Part shown: piece after piece, positions 24,065-31,646 of the stretch
Position numbering within the stretch: position 1 is the first letter of the stretch
Layout: each line of letters begins with the position of its first letter
From: Flavobacterium gillisiae
Lineage (GTDB): Bacteria > Bacteroidota > Bacteroidia > Flavobacteriales > Flavobacteriaceae
Direction: 5' to 3'
Assembly: GCF_900107635.1 (NCBI RefSeq)
Contig: NZ_FNRD01000002.1
Span: 1-64,000 of the forward strand
DNA length: 64,000 nucleotides
The notes under the pieces: model-generated
The model's database searches: none
What the model saw: only the letters and a program-made list of their open reading frames with translations
Told to the model about the DNA's origin: nothing
Program-made: the position numbers and the translations under genes

Positions 24065-25243
24065 ATGAAACCAGACTTATTTCAATCTCCAGATTATTAT
24101 AACCTAGATGATTTACTAAACGAAGAACACAAATTAGTTCGTGATTCTGCTCGCGCATGGGTAAAACGTGAAGTATCACCCATTATAGAAGAATATGCTC
24201 AAAGAGCAGAATTCCCAAAACAAATTATTAAAGGTTTAGGTGAAATAGGTGGTTTTGGCCCATACATTCCTGTGGAATATGGCGGAGCTGGACTTGACCA
24301 AATCTCATACGGATTAATTATGCAAGAAATTGAACGTGGTGATTCAGGAGTACGTTCTACTTCCTCTGTACAATCTTCTTTGGTTATGTATCCTATTTGG
24401 AAATATGGTAATGAAGAACAACGCATGAAATACCTTCCTAAACTAGCTACTGGTGAATTCATCGGTTGTTTTGGTTTGACCGAACCTAATTATGGTTCAG
24501 ATCCTGGAAGCATGATTACCAACTTTAAAGATATGGGTGACCATTATTTATTGAATGGTGCCAAAATGTGGATTTCAAACGCTCCATTTGCAGATATCGC
24601 TGTTGTTTGGGCAAAAAATGAAGAAGGAAGAATTCACGGACTTATCGTAGAACGCGGTATGGAAGGCTTCACTACACCAGAAACACATAACAAATGGTCA
24701 CTTCGCGCTTCATCGACAGGTGAATTAATCTTTGATAACGTAAAAGTACCGAAAGCAAATTTATTGCCTAACAAATCTGGATTAGGAGCGCCACTTGGCT
24801 GCTTGGATTCAGCACGTTATGGTATTGCCTGGGGAGCTATTGGTGCCGCCATGGACTGTTATGACACTGCACTTCGCTACGCTAAAGAAAGAATTCAGTT
24901 TGACAAACCAATTGCTGGGACACAATTACAACAAAAGAAATTAGCTGAAATGATCACAGAGATCACTAAAGCACAATTATTGACTTGGAGATTGGGAGTT
25001 TTAAGAAATGAAGGAAGAGCAACAACGGCTCAGATTTCAATGGCTAAAAGGAATAATGTCGACATGGCAATTAACATTGCGCGTGAAGCAAGGCAAATAT
25101 TAGGAGCAATGGGAATAATCGGGGATTATTCGATCATGCGTCATATGATGAATTTAGAATCTGTAATCACGTATGAAGGTACACACGATATTCATTTATT
25201 AATTACTGGTATGGATATTACAGGAATTCCTGCTTTTAAATAG
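24065..25243 (+). CDS. gcdH: Glutaryl-CoA dehydrogenase-like acyl-CoA dehydrogenase
   Basis: A 392-residue flavoprotein. The family pattern is complete: N-terminal helical domain, GGAGLDQISYGLIMQEIERG, the FAD-binding GCFGLTEPNYGSDPG, then WISNAPFADIAVVWA. The catalytic glutamate is in YEGTHDIH near residue 370. The SGVRSTSSVQSSLVM segment and overall similarity fit glutaryl-CoA dehydrogenase, which oxidises and decarboxylates glutaryl-CoA to crotonyl-CoA in lysine/tryptophan breakdown. It stands alone, without other genes of that route in the window. An isobutyryl- or other short-chain substrate is possible. Confidence 0.88.
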   Translation: MKPDLFQSPDYYNLDDLLNEEHKLVRDSARAWVKREVSPIIEEYAQRAEFPKQIIKGLGEIGGFGPYIPVEYGGAGLDQISYGLIMQEIERGDSGVRSTSSVQSSLVMYPIWKYGNEEQRMKYLPKLATGEFIGCFGLTEPNYGSDPGSMITNFKDMGDHYLLNGAKMWISNAPFADIAVVWAKNEEGRIHGLIVERGMEGFTTPETHNKWSLRASSTGELIFDNVKVPKANLLPNKSGLGAPLGCLDSARYGIAWGAIGAAMDCYDTALRYAKERIQFDKPIAGTQLQQKKLAEMITEITKAQLLTWRLGVLRNEGRATTAQISMAKRNNVDMAINIAREARQILGAMGIIGDYSIMRHMMNLESVITYEGTHDIHLLITGMDITGIPAFK

Positions 25244-25281
25244 TATTAAACGACTATTAAAGTATCTATAAAATTGATAGC

Positions 25282-25313
25282 AAAAGCTTCTTGGAAACAA
25301 GAAGCTTTTTTAT
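25282..25313 (+). terminator. Terminator of the acyl-CoA dehydrogenase gene
   Basis: A perfect 12-bp stem AAAAGCTTCTTG (25282-25293) / CAAGAAGCTTTT (25298-25309) with a GAAA tetraloop and a run of T. The sequence overlaps a weak promoter-like TTG...TATATTTA for the next gene. Confidence 0.92.
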
Positions 25314-25334
25314 ATTTACAGCAAAATAACACCT

Positions 25335-26117
25335 ATGAATATTCAAAATATAAACAACGCGATTGAACCACAAAAAAAGATCCTGTTGCAGCACCCTTTA
25401 TACGCAAAAGTAAAAACAATCGAAGATTTGAAGTCTTTCTTAGAAAGCCATGTATTTGCCGTTTGGGATTTTATGTCTTTACTAAAAGCATTACAGTCTA
25501 AACTAACCTGCACTACAACTCCTTGGTTTGCTACTAAAAATCCAGAAACAAGGTACTTAATCAACGAAATCGTACTGGCAGAAGAATCTGACCTTACTCT
25601 TGATGGTCGCAGACAAAGTCATTATGAAATGTACATCGAAGCCATGCACGATTGTGGTGCAAGCGCGCTTGAAATTGAAAATTTCCTGGCAGAAATAAAT
25701 TCGTTACAAAATATCTTTGTAGCTATAAAGACTAGTAATTTACATCCCAACATTAAAGCATTTCTAGATTTCACCTTTAGCGTTATAGAACAAGGTAAAC
25801 CACATGAAATTGCAGCTGCCTTTACCTTTGGAAGAGAAGATTTAATCCCGAGTATGTTTACGGAAATCCTTAAAAATTTTCAAACTAATTTTCCTGATAC
25901 TGATTTAAGAAAATTGATTTATTATTTCGAAAGACATATCGAATTAGATGCTGATGAGCATGGACCTATGGCGATGAAGATGATTACTGAACTATGTGGC
26001 GAGGATGCTCAAAAATGGACTGAGGTTGAAGAAATATCGGTGGTGGCATTAGAAAAAAGAATTGGTCTTTGGGATGCTATCGAAGAAACCATTACAATGA
26101 AAGTCGAGATGGTATAA
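25335..26117 (+). CDS. DUF3050 protein (haem-oxygenase-like fold)
   Basis: A 260-residue soluble protein of the DUF3050 family. Markers are the N-terminal HPLYAKVKTIEDLKSFLESHVFAVWDFMSLLKALQ, the NEIVLAEESDL segment, EAMHDCGAS, and the C-terminal YYFERHIELDADEHGPMA. Its His/Glu spacing (HVFAVWD, EESD, YFERHIELD, EHGP) resembles the diiron/haem-oxygenase-like superfamily, where several members are di-iron oxidases. That metal role is an inference. It lies between unrelated genes. Confidence 0.8.
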   Translation: MNIQNINNAIEPQKKILLQHPLYAKVKTIEDLKSFLESHVFAVWDFMSLLKALQSKLTCTTTPWFATKNPETRYLINEIVLAEESDLTLDGRRQSHYEMYIEAMHDCGASALEIENFLAEINSLQNIFVAIKTSNLHPNIKAFLDFTFSVIEQGKPHEIAAAFTFGREDLIPSMFTEILKNFQTNFPDTDLRKLIYYFERHIELDADEHGPMAMKMITELCGEDAQKWTEVEEISVVALEKRIGLWDAIEETITMKVEMV

Positions 26118-26185
26118 TCCTCTTCAATCCAATGACACCTGATTTTCGTACGTATTATTACAATTGATTACTAATATGTATCGTT

Positions 26186-26959
26186 ATGAAAAACAAAATT
26201 AAAATCACAATAGTTACTTTTTTAGCACTGTTTGCTGTAAGTTGTAGTACCGAGAGTCCGATTACTGAAACCAGACTAACATCTATAGCACAGCAAAACA
26301 CAGCTAACGAATTGCCAGAACCAATCCCAGTTGTAAAAACCCGAGCCAACCCAATACAATATTTGGCTCTTGGCGATAGTTATACCATTGGACAAAGTGT
26401 TTGCGAAAGTTGCAGATTTCCAGTACAGTTAAAACAAAGTTTACAGAACACGAACGTAAATAACAGTTTCACTCTAAAAATAATTGCACAAACAGGATGG
26501 ACAACCACTAATTTACTTTCGGCAATTAACAGTCAGAACTTGATGCCGGACTATGATTTGGTTACCTTATTAATTGGTGTCAACAATCAATATCAGCACA
26601 AGTCCTTTTCTATATACGAAAAAGAATTTCCTGAGCTAGTAAACAAAAGCATTGCTCTTGCAAAAGGGAATAAAGCCAACCTAATTGTGGTATCCATTCC
26701 AGATTATGCATTTACCCCGTTTGGTCAAGGTTCAAGAACTTCCTCTTCTATTTCTCTTGAAATCGACGCTTATAATGCTTTCGCAAAGAAATATTGCGAA
26801 GAAAACAGCATACGGTTTATAAACATCACCGACATAACACGAAAAGGACTAACGAATAAGAATTTAGTGGCACAAGACGGCCTGCATCCTTCTGAAGAAG
26901 CCTATCGTTTGTTTGTGGAAAGAATCTCGCCTAAGGCTGCGGGTTCTCTCAATAACTAA
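26186..26959 (+). CDS. SGNH/GDSL-family lipase-like lipoprotein
   Basis: A 257-residue lipoprotein (lipobox AVSC near residue 17). The SGNH blocks are visible: GDSYT (Ser near residue 64), GWTT with glycine of block II, GVNNQY (block III, Asn), and DGLHPS (Asp/His near residue 231). It should hydrolyse an ester, probably on lipids, glycans or acetylated sugars of the envelope. The stop codon lies inside the arm of a shared bidirectional terminator (26954-26997). Confidence 0.9.
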   Translation: MKNKIKITIVTFLALFAVSCSTESPITETRLTSIAQQNTANELPEPIPVVKTRANPIQYLALGDSYTIGQSVCESCRFPVQLKQSLQNTNVNNSFTLKIIAQTGWTTTNLLSAINSQNLMPDYDLVTLLIGVNNQYQHKSFSIYEKEFPELVNKSIALAKGNKANLIVVSIPDYAFTPFGQGSRTSSSISLEIDAYNAFAKKYCEENSIRFINITDITRKGLTNKNLVAQDGLHPSEEAYRLFVERISPKAAGSLNN

Positions 26960-26997
26960 AAAAAGCGTCACATTTAATTGTGACGCTTTTTTTAGTT
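26954..26997. terminator. Bidirectional terminator embedding two stop codons
   Basis: A perfect 19-bp stem (26954-26972 with 26979-26997) with a 6-base loop. Its AACTAAAAAAAGCGTCACA arm contains the stop of the lipase-like gene (26957-26959), and the other arm contains the stop of the ferredoxin gene (26992-26994). U-tracts are present on both strands. Confidence 0.92.
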
Positions 26998-27309
26998 TTC
27001 TGGAGCTAGTTCTAATTCTAGTCCTTCTAAACTTTCGGTGATTGGAATTTGACATCCCAATCGGCTATTTGGTTTGACATAAAACGCCTCTGAGAGCATC
27101 GCTTCTTCATCATCTCCCATTTCTGGCAATGGAACATCGTTAAGCACATAACATTGACAAGAAGCACACATTGCCATTCCGCCACAAGTTCCTTCTACCG
27201 GAAGTTCATATGCTTTACATAGTTCCATGATATTCATGGCCATATCTGTGGGAGCCTGCAATTCATGCACTACTCCTTCTCTATCTTTAATTTTTATTAA
27301 TACATCCAT
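26992..27309 (-). CDS. [2Fe-2S] ferredoxin (adrenodoxin-like)
   Basis: A 105-residue ferredoxin. Cluster ligands are in CGGMAMCASC (three Cys with C-X5-C-X2-C spacing, from about residue 40) and a fourth in LGCQI near residue 85. The LELCKAYELPVEGTCGG region is adrenodoxin-like, the type that feeds electrons to Fe-S assembly or to P450s. Here it is downstream of mrp and nfu, so a role in Fe-S cluster biogenesis is the best inference. Its stop codon overlaps the shared terminator. Confidence 0.93.
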   Translation of the reverse strand: MDVLIKIKDREGVVHELQAPTDMAMNIMELCKAYELPVEGTCGGMAMCASCQCYVLNDVPLPEMGDDEEAMLSEAFYVKPNSRLGCQIPITESLEGLELELAPEN

Positions 27310-27342
27310 TAATTGTGAATTAGTTGTAAGTTAAACGGTTTT

Positions 27343-27389
27343 GCATGAGTGATAGTAGCTAGCTACCGAAGTAGCGCGAATAGCACGAC
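27343..27389 (+). repeat. Dyad intergenic repeat, copy d
   Basis: GAGTGATAGTAGCTAGCTAC followed by GAAGTAGCGCGAATAGCACGA. It is the shortest copy and lacks a long central hairpin. Its right end abuts the inverted repeat at 27387-27449, just as copy a abuts the 60-bp palindrome. Confidence 0.55.
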
Positions 27390-27449
27390 CGTTTTCAGAA
27401 AAAAGGCCTATCACCATAAAGTGAATTAGCCTTTTTTCTAAAAACGGTC
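27387..27449. terminator. Long inverted repeat after nfu
   Basis: A 21-base arm (27387-27407) and its return (27429-27449) differ at a single base. The arms contain GAAAAAAGGC/GCCTTTTTTC, which would give a hairpin with U-rich sides for the minus-strand nfu transcript (stop at 27463) and also on the plus strand. Confidence 0.75.
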
Positions 27450-27462
27450 ATGTCCAAAAAAT

Positions 27463-27702
27463 TTATAGGATGTTCACAACAGTTTCTATTTGTGGAGCAA
27501 ACTTTTTAATAGTCGTTTCGACTCCAGCTCTCAATGTCATTTGGTTTACACTACAACTCGTGCAGGCGCCTTCTAGTCTAACTTTAACATGCTTGCCTTC
27601 TTCGATGGAAATTAAAGTGATATCTCCACCGTCTGAATTCAAAAAGGGTCTGATTTCCTCTAGTGCTTTTTGAACTTCTGTTGTTAATTCTTCTGTTGTC
27701 AT
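27463..27702 (-). CDS. nfuA: NifU-like Fe-S scaffold (Nfu domain)
   Basis: A 79-residue single-domain Nfu protein. It has the Nfu fold start (VQKALEEIRPFLNSDGGDITL), and the CTSC motif near residue 50 carries a transferable Fe-S cluster. NMR-type Nfu domains of this length work as late-acting carriers. The start at 27702 (MTTEELT) is chosen because the 20-residue upstream extension is not conserved in the family. It is flanked by mrp upstream and a ferredoxin gene downstream in the same orientation, so the three form an Fe-S trafficking cluster. Confidence 0.9.
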   Translation of the reverse strand: MTTEELTTEVQKALEEIRPFLNSDGGDITLISIEEGKHVKVRLEGACTSCSVNQMTLRAGVETTIKKFAPQIETVVNIL

Positions 27703-27802
27703 ATCTTTTAAATGTGATAATTTAGATAATGTGATAATTAGATATTTCCTGTATCCTGTCAATTAGTTCATTTTCTAATCAACACATTTTCTAATTTTCT
27801 AA

Positions 27803-28939
27803 TTATTTTTTAACTGCTGAACAGCCCGCCATTGTTGTAATCTTAACGGCTTCTGAAGCAGGTAAATTTTCATTTCGTTTTACTGTTTCCTGTACAACAT
27901 TACGAGTCACTTCGTCAAAAATATGCTCCACTGCAGATGCAGTTTGCATTGCTGCAGGACGACCGTAATCTCCGGCTTCGCGGATTGATTGTACAATAGG
28001 TATTCCTCCTAAGAATGGAACGTCTAGGTCTTCTGCTAAGTTTTTTGCTCCGTCTTTTCCAAAAAGATAATACTTGTTGTCAGGTAATTCTTCAGGTGTA
28101 AAATAAGCCATGTTTTCTATAATTCCTAAAACAGGAACATTAATCGCCTCAGACATGAACATAGAAACTCCTTTTTTGGCATCGGCCAAAGCTACTGCTT
28201 GTGGTGTACTTACTACTACTACTCCAGTTATTGGCAAAGATTGAACGATCGAAAGGTGAATATCTCCAGTTCCTGGAGGTAGATCGATTAACATGAAATC
28301 TAGTTCTCCCCAATCAGCATCAAAAATCATTTGGTTCAACGCTTTTGAAGCCATTGGCCCTCTCCAGATCACCGCTTGACTAGGTGCAGTAAAAAACCCT
28401 ATTGATAGTATTTTTACTTCGTAGCTTTCTACCGGCTTCATTTTAGATTTACCGTCAACCACTACAGAAACTGGTTTTTCGTTTTCTACATCAAACATGA
28501 TTGGCATAGAAGGACCGTAGATATCAGCGTCTAAAACACCAACACTGAATCCCATTTTTGTCAATGTTACCGCTAGATTTGCAGTAACTGTAGATTTACC
28601 TACACCACCTTTACCTGAGGCAACAGCGATTATATTTTTTATTCCTGGAATAGCTTTTCCTTTTATTTGATTTGGATTTTCAGCTACAGCTGCTTCCACT
28701 TTAGTATTTACTTTCACTTTAGCTTCTGGAGAAACTAAATCATGAATGGTTTTTTTAATGTCTTCTTCCGCACGTTTCTTGATGTGCATCGCTGGGGTGT
28801 GCAAAACTAAATCAACAACAACCTCATCTCCAAAAGTGACTACGTTTGCAACTGCTCCGCTTTCCACCATATTCTTTCCTTCTCCAGCTATAGTAATTGT
28901 TTCTAAAGCTTTAAGAATTTCTTTTCTATCTAATTTCAT
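27803..28939 (-). CDS. Mrp/NBP35-family Fe-S carrier ATPase
   Basis: A 378-residue MinD-like ATPase. An N-terminal MIP18/DUF59 domain (~1-95) precedes the Walker A GKGGVGKST near residue 105, the switch region GVLDADIYGPS, and LIDLPPGTGD. In most relatives a CxxC (for example after ENMSxxxC) bridges a [4Fe-4S] cluster. Here the corresponding segment reads ENMAYFTPEELPDNKYYLFG with no cysteine, and the only C-terminal cysteine is in AGCSAVKK. Bacteroidota homologues look similar, so the cluster may be carried elsewhere or the role may differ. Confidence 0.9.
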   Translation of the reverse strand: MKLDRKEILKALETITIAGEGKNMVESGAVANVVTFGDEVVVDLVLHTPAMHIKKRAEEDIKKTIHDLVSPEAKVKVNTKVEAAVAENPNQIKGKAIPGIKNIIAVASGKGGVGKSTVTANLAVTLTKMGFSVGVLDADIYGPSMPIMFDVENEKPVSVVVDGKSKMKPVESYEVKILSIGFFTAPSQAVIWRGPMASKALNQMIFDADWGELDFMLIDLPPGTGDIHLSIVQSLPITGVVVVSTPQAVALADAKKGVSMFMSEAINVPVLGIIENMAYFTPEELPDNKYYLFGKDGAKNLAEDLDVPFLGGIPIVQSIREAGDYGRPAAMQTASAVEHIFDEVTRNVVQETVKRNENLPASEAVKITTMAGCSAVKK

Positions 28940-29090
28940 TATAATTGTACTATTTTCAATTGGTAATTACAGTTGAAACGTTATCTTTATTTAAACTGAT
29001 TTCAGATTGTAAAGATACTATGAAAAGTTCTTAAAATAAAGGAATTGGATTGGATTTATTGATGGGGCGATAAGGCAAAATTTGACAAGA

Positions 29091-29124
29091 AAAAAACCCG
29101 ACTAGCTTTGAATCGCTGTCGGGT
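29091..29124 (-). terminator. Terminator of the efflux operon
   Basis: Stem ACCCGAC (29096-29102) / GTCGGGT (29118-29124), followed on the minus strand by T6 (A-run at 29091-29096). It lies 26 bases after the last permease stop. Confidence 0.8.
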
Positions 29125-29149
29125 AAAACTTAAAAATTTTTACAACCAA

Positions 29150-31573
29150 TTATTCGTATTTTAAATATTTTAGAACATCAACTTTTGTTGCTTGATAGGC
29201 TTTAGACAAAACAACTATTAAAGTGAGAACCATTAAAGCCAGAAATCCAAGAATAAAGGGGTAAATAGAAATGTCTATTCGATAAGCGAAGTTTTCTAAC
29301 CATTTATTCAATAAATAATAAACAGGAAACAACGCTATTACAAACCCGATTACACAGTACAAAATGTATTGCTTAGACAGCTCTTTGAGCAACATATTCG
29401 TATCTGCGCCTAATGCTTTCCTAATCGCAATTTCTTTGATTCTTGTTTGTATTGAATAAGAAGCTAAAGCATATAATCCAAAAAGTGCTATACCAATTAC
29501 TATTATATTTAGCAGTAAAAACAAATCTTTTTGTTTAACATAAGGCTCATAAGTTCTAGCATATTCTTTATCAACAAAATCGTATTTAAATGGATATTCA
29601 TTTCCAACATTAGTCGTCCAAAATTTTTCAATATCTGCAATTGTATTTTGTGCATCCTCTGATTTTAGTTTTACATAAACCAAATTCATATCCTCAGCGA
29701 AGTCTAGTGTTTTTATATGGAAAAAAGTCATTGGCGGTATTGCTACTTCAGGACTTAATAGATTGAAGTCTTTGACTACCCCTACAATTTTTAACTTTTG
29801 ATTTCTAATCAGCACTTCTTTTCCTACTGGATCCTTCATTCCTAATAATTTCGCTGCAGTTTCATTAATCAACAAAGAATTGATAGTATCCGAAGCTAAT
29901 TTTTCATCAAAATTTCTCCCCTTAACCATTTTTATTTTCAGCATTTCTAGCATCCCAAAATCGACTGCAGCATGCTTTACTTTGAAGAGCACATCCTTGT
30001 ACAAAAGTGGAAACAATGAATTATCTGAACCATCAAATGACATCACTCCTGCTGACACACTCTCAACCCCTTTAATTTTATTCAATTGTTGCTTGGTAAC
30101 CGTATATTTATTATAAATATTTCTTTCAATATTTTCTCCTTCATAATAAGAATTTGGAAAATTTAATCCGATTGCAATCACTTGATCGCCTTTGAATCCA
30201 CGATCTTTATTACTTAAATAGTTAACTTGTTGATACACGATATGAGATCCAACGATAAAAAAGGAGGCAATTGAAAACTGAAAAATCAACATTCCGTTTC
30301 TTAACCAAACACCATTTTTACTTCTTCCAAAATTACCTTTAAGAACCTTTAATAGTTCAAAACTAGAAATATAAATTGATGGCAAAAACCCTGCTGCTAC
30401 CACTGTAATTATGAAAACCAAAATTATCTCTACATAAAACTGACTCCCATTAGTGATTAGATCTTTATTTAAAAAATTATTATAATATGGTAATGTAAGC
30501 TCTACAATTACCAAAGCCAATAAAATAGAAAATAAGCATGTAAGAATGGTTTCAAAAAGAAACTGTCTAATAATATTTCCCATTGAAGCGCCCAAAACCT
30601 TACGAACGCCGATTTCCTTTGCACGATTTATACCATTAGCAGTAGCCATATTGACATAATTGACAATAGATAAAATGAGGATTAAAATAGATAGTCCAGC
30701 CATAATTAGCAAAAATTGGTAATTTCCTCGACCTTCTGGATAACCGTCTGCAACAGAATTTAATCTTGCTTGTGAAAGCGGCTCCATGAATACTGTAAAG
30801 TGTCCTATTTTCTTTTCCATTTCGTCAGGAGTAAATCCAGCCTGACTCGCTTCTCTTACAATGATTTCATCGTAATACACCTTCTCCAACATCCTTTTAA
30901 TAGCTTCGACTTTAGAAGGATCTTTGACCTTTACAAGCACTTTGAAATTAAAAACCCCCATCTGATTATTGGGGTCCAATAGCTTTTTCATCCTATTAAC
31001 AATAACCGTTGGAGCTATAGAGGAATTTCCCGGAATATGATAAACAGCTCGCACAATACAGATGGCATCAAAACAACTGACTTCTTTGCCTATTGGATTT
31101 TCATCACCAAATATTCTCTTTGCCGTAACATCTGAAATTGCAATACTCCCATCATCTTTTAATGCTGACACTGCATCTCCTTTACTAATTTTAAAAGGAA
31201 AAATGGCGAAAAAATCACGATCTACATTGATCATTTTATCTACAAATTCTTTTTTTCCTTTATATACTATCATCCCTTTTTTATACCAACTATCTCCATA
31301 TACAACATTTTGGACGTTGGGGTCAGCTTCTAAAAAAGATTTTAACGAAAATGGATGCTCTCCTCTAACTGGAGTGTCTGTCAATTGGACTAGTACCTGA
31401 TAAACATTCTTATTGTTTGGATTCCAAGCATCATACGAATGCTCGTCATTCCAATATAACAAAGCGAAAATCAATCCCGCAATACCAATACTCAATCCCA
31501 AAACATTGAGAAACGAAAACAGTTTGTTTTGCTTGAGGTGGTAAATAAATATTTTTATCCAGTTGTTTAACAT
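29150..31573 (-). CDS. FtsX/MacB-type ABC transporter permease 1
   Basis: An 807-residue permease with the MacB layout: a first transmembrane segment (residues ~15-37), a ~250-residue periplasmic MacB_PCD domain, an FtsX block of three segments (~285-395), a second periplasmic region, and a final FtsX block (~690-790). This fused two-unit arrangement is common in Bacteroidota. The protein works with the ATPase at 34211-34912 and the adaptor at 35015-36253 in mechanotransmission-type export or lipoprotein handling. It is ~70% similar by eye to the next gene upstream (31647-34064), a tandem paralogue, with near-identical ends. Confidence 0.9.
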   Translation of the reverse strand: MLNNWIKIFIYHLKQNKLFSFLNVLGLSIGIAGLIFALLYWNDEHSYDAWNPNNKNVYQVLVQLTDTPVRGEHPFSLKSFLEADPNVQNVVYGDSWYKKGMIVYKGKKEFVDKMINVDRDFFAIFPFKISKGDAVSALKDDGSIAISDVTAKRIFGDENPIGKEVSCFDAICIVRAVYHIPGNSSIAPTVIVNRMKKLLDPNNQMGVFNFKVLVKVKDPSKVEAIKRMLEKVYYDEIIVREASQAGFTPDEMEKKIGHFTVFMEPLSQARLNSVADGYPEGRGNYQFLLIMAGLSILILILSIVNYVNMATANGINRAKEIGVRKVLGASMGNIIRQFLFETILTCLFSILLALVIVELTLPYYNNFLNKDLITNGSQFYVEIILVFIITVVAAGFLPSIYISSFELLKVLKGNFGRSKNGVWLRNGMLIFQFSIASFFIVGSHIVYQQVNYLSNKDRGFKGDQVIAIGLNFPNSYYEGENIERNIYNKYTVTKQQLNKIKGVESVSAGVMSFDGSDNSLFPLLYKDVLFKVKHAAVDFGMLEMLKIKMVKGRNFDEKLASDTINSLLINETAAKLLGMKDPVGKEVLIRNQKLKIVGVVKDFNLLSPEVAIPPMTFFHIKTLDFAEDMNLVYVKLKSEDAQNTIADIEKFWTTNVGNEYPFKYDFVDKEYARTYEPYVKQKDLFLLLNIIVIGIALFGLYALASYSIQTRIKEIAIRKALGADTNMLLKELSKQYILYCVIGFVIALFPVYYLLNKWLENFAYRIDISIYPFILGFLALMVLTLIVVLSKAYQATKVDVLKYLKYE

Positions 31574-31646
31574 CGTTTATTTGTTTTAAAAAATTAATCG
31601 GCTATAAAAGCCTTTCTAAGTTGCCTAGTATAGTTTTTACAACCAA

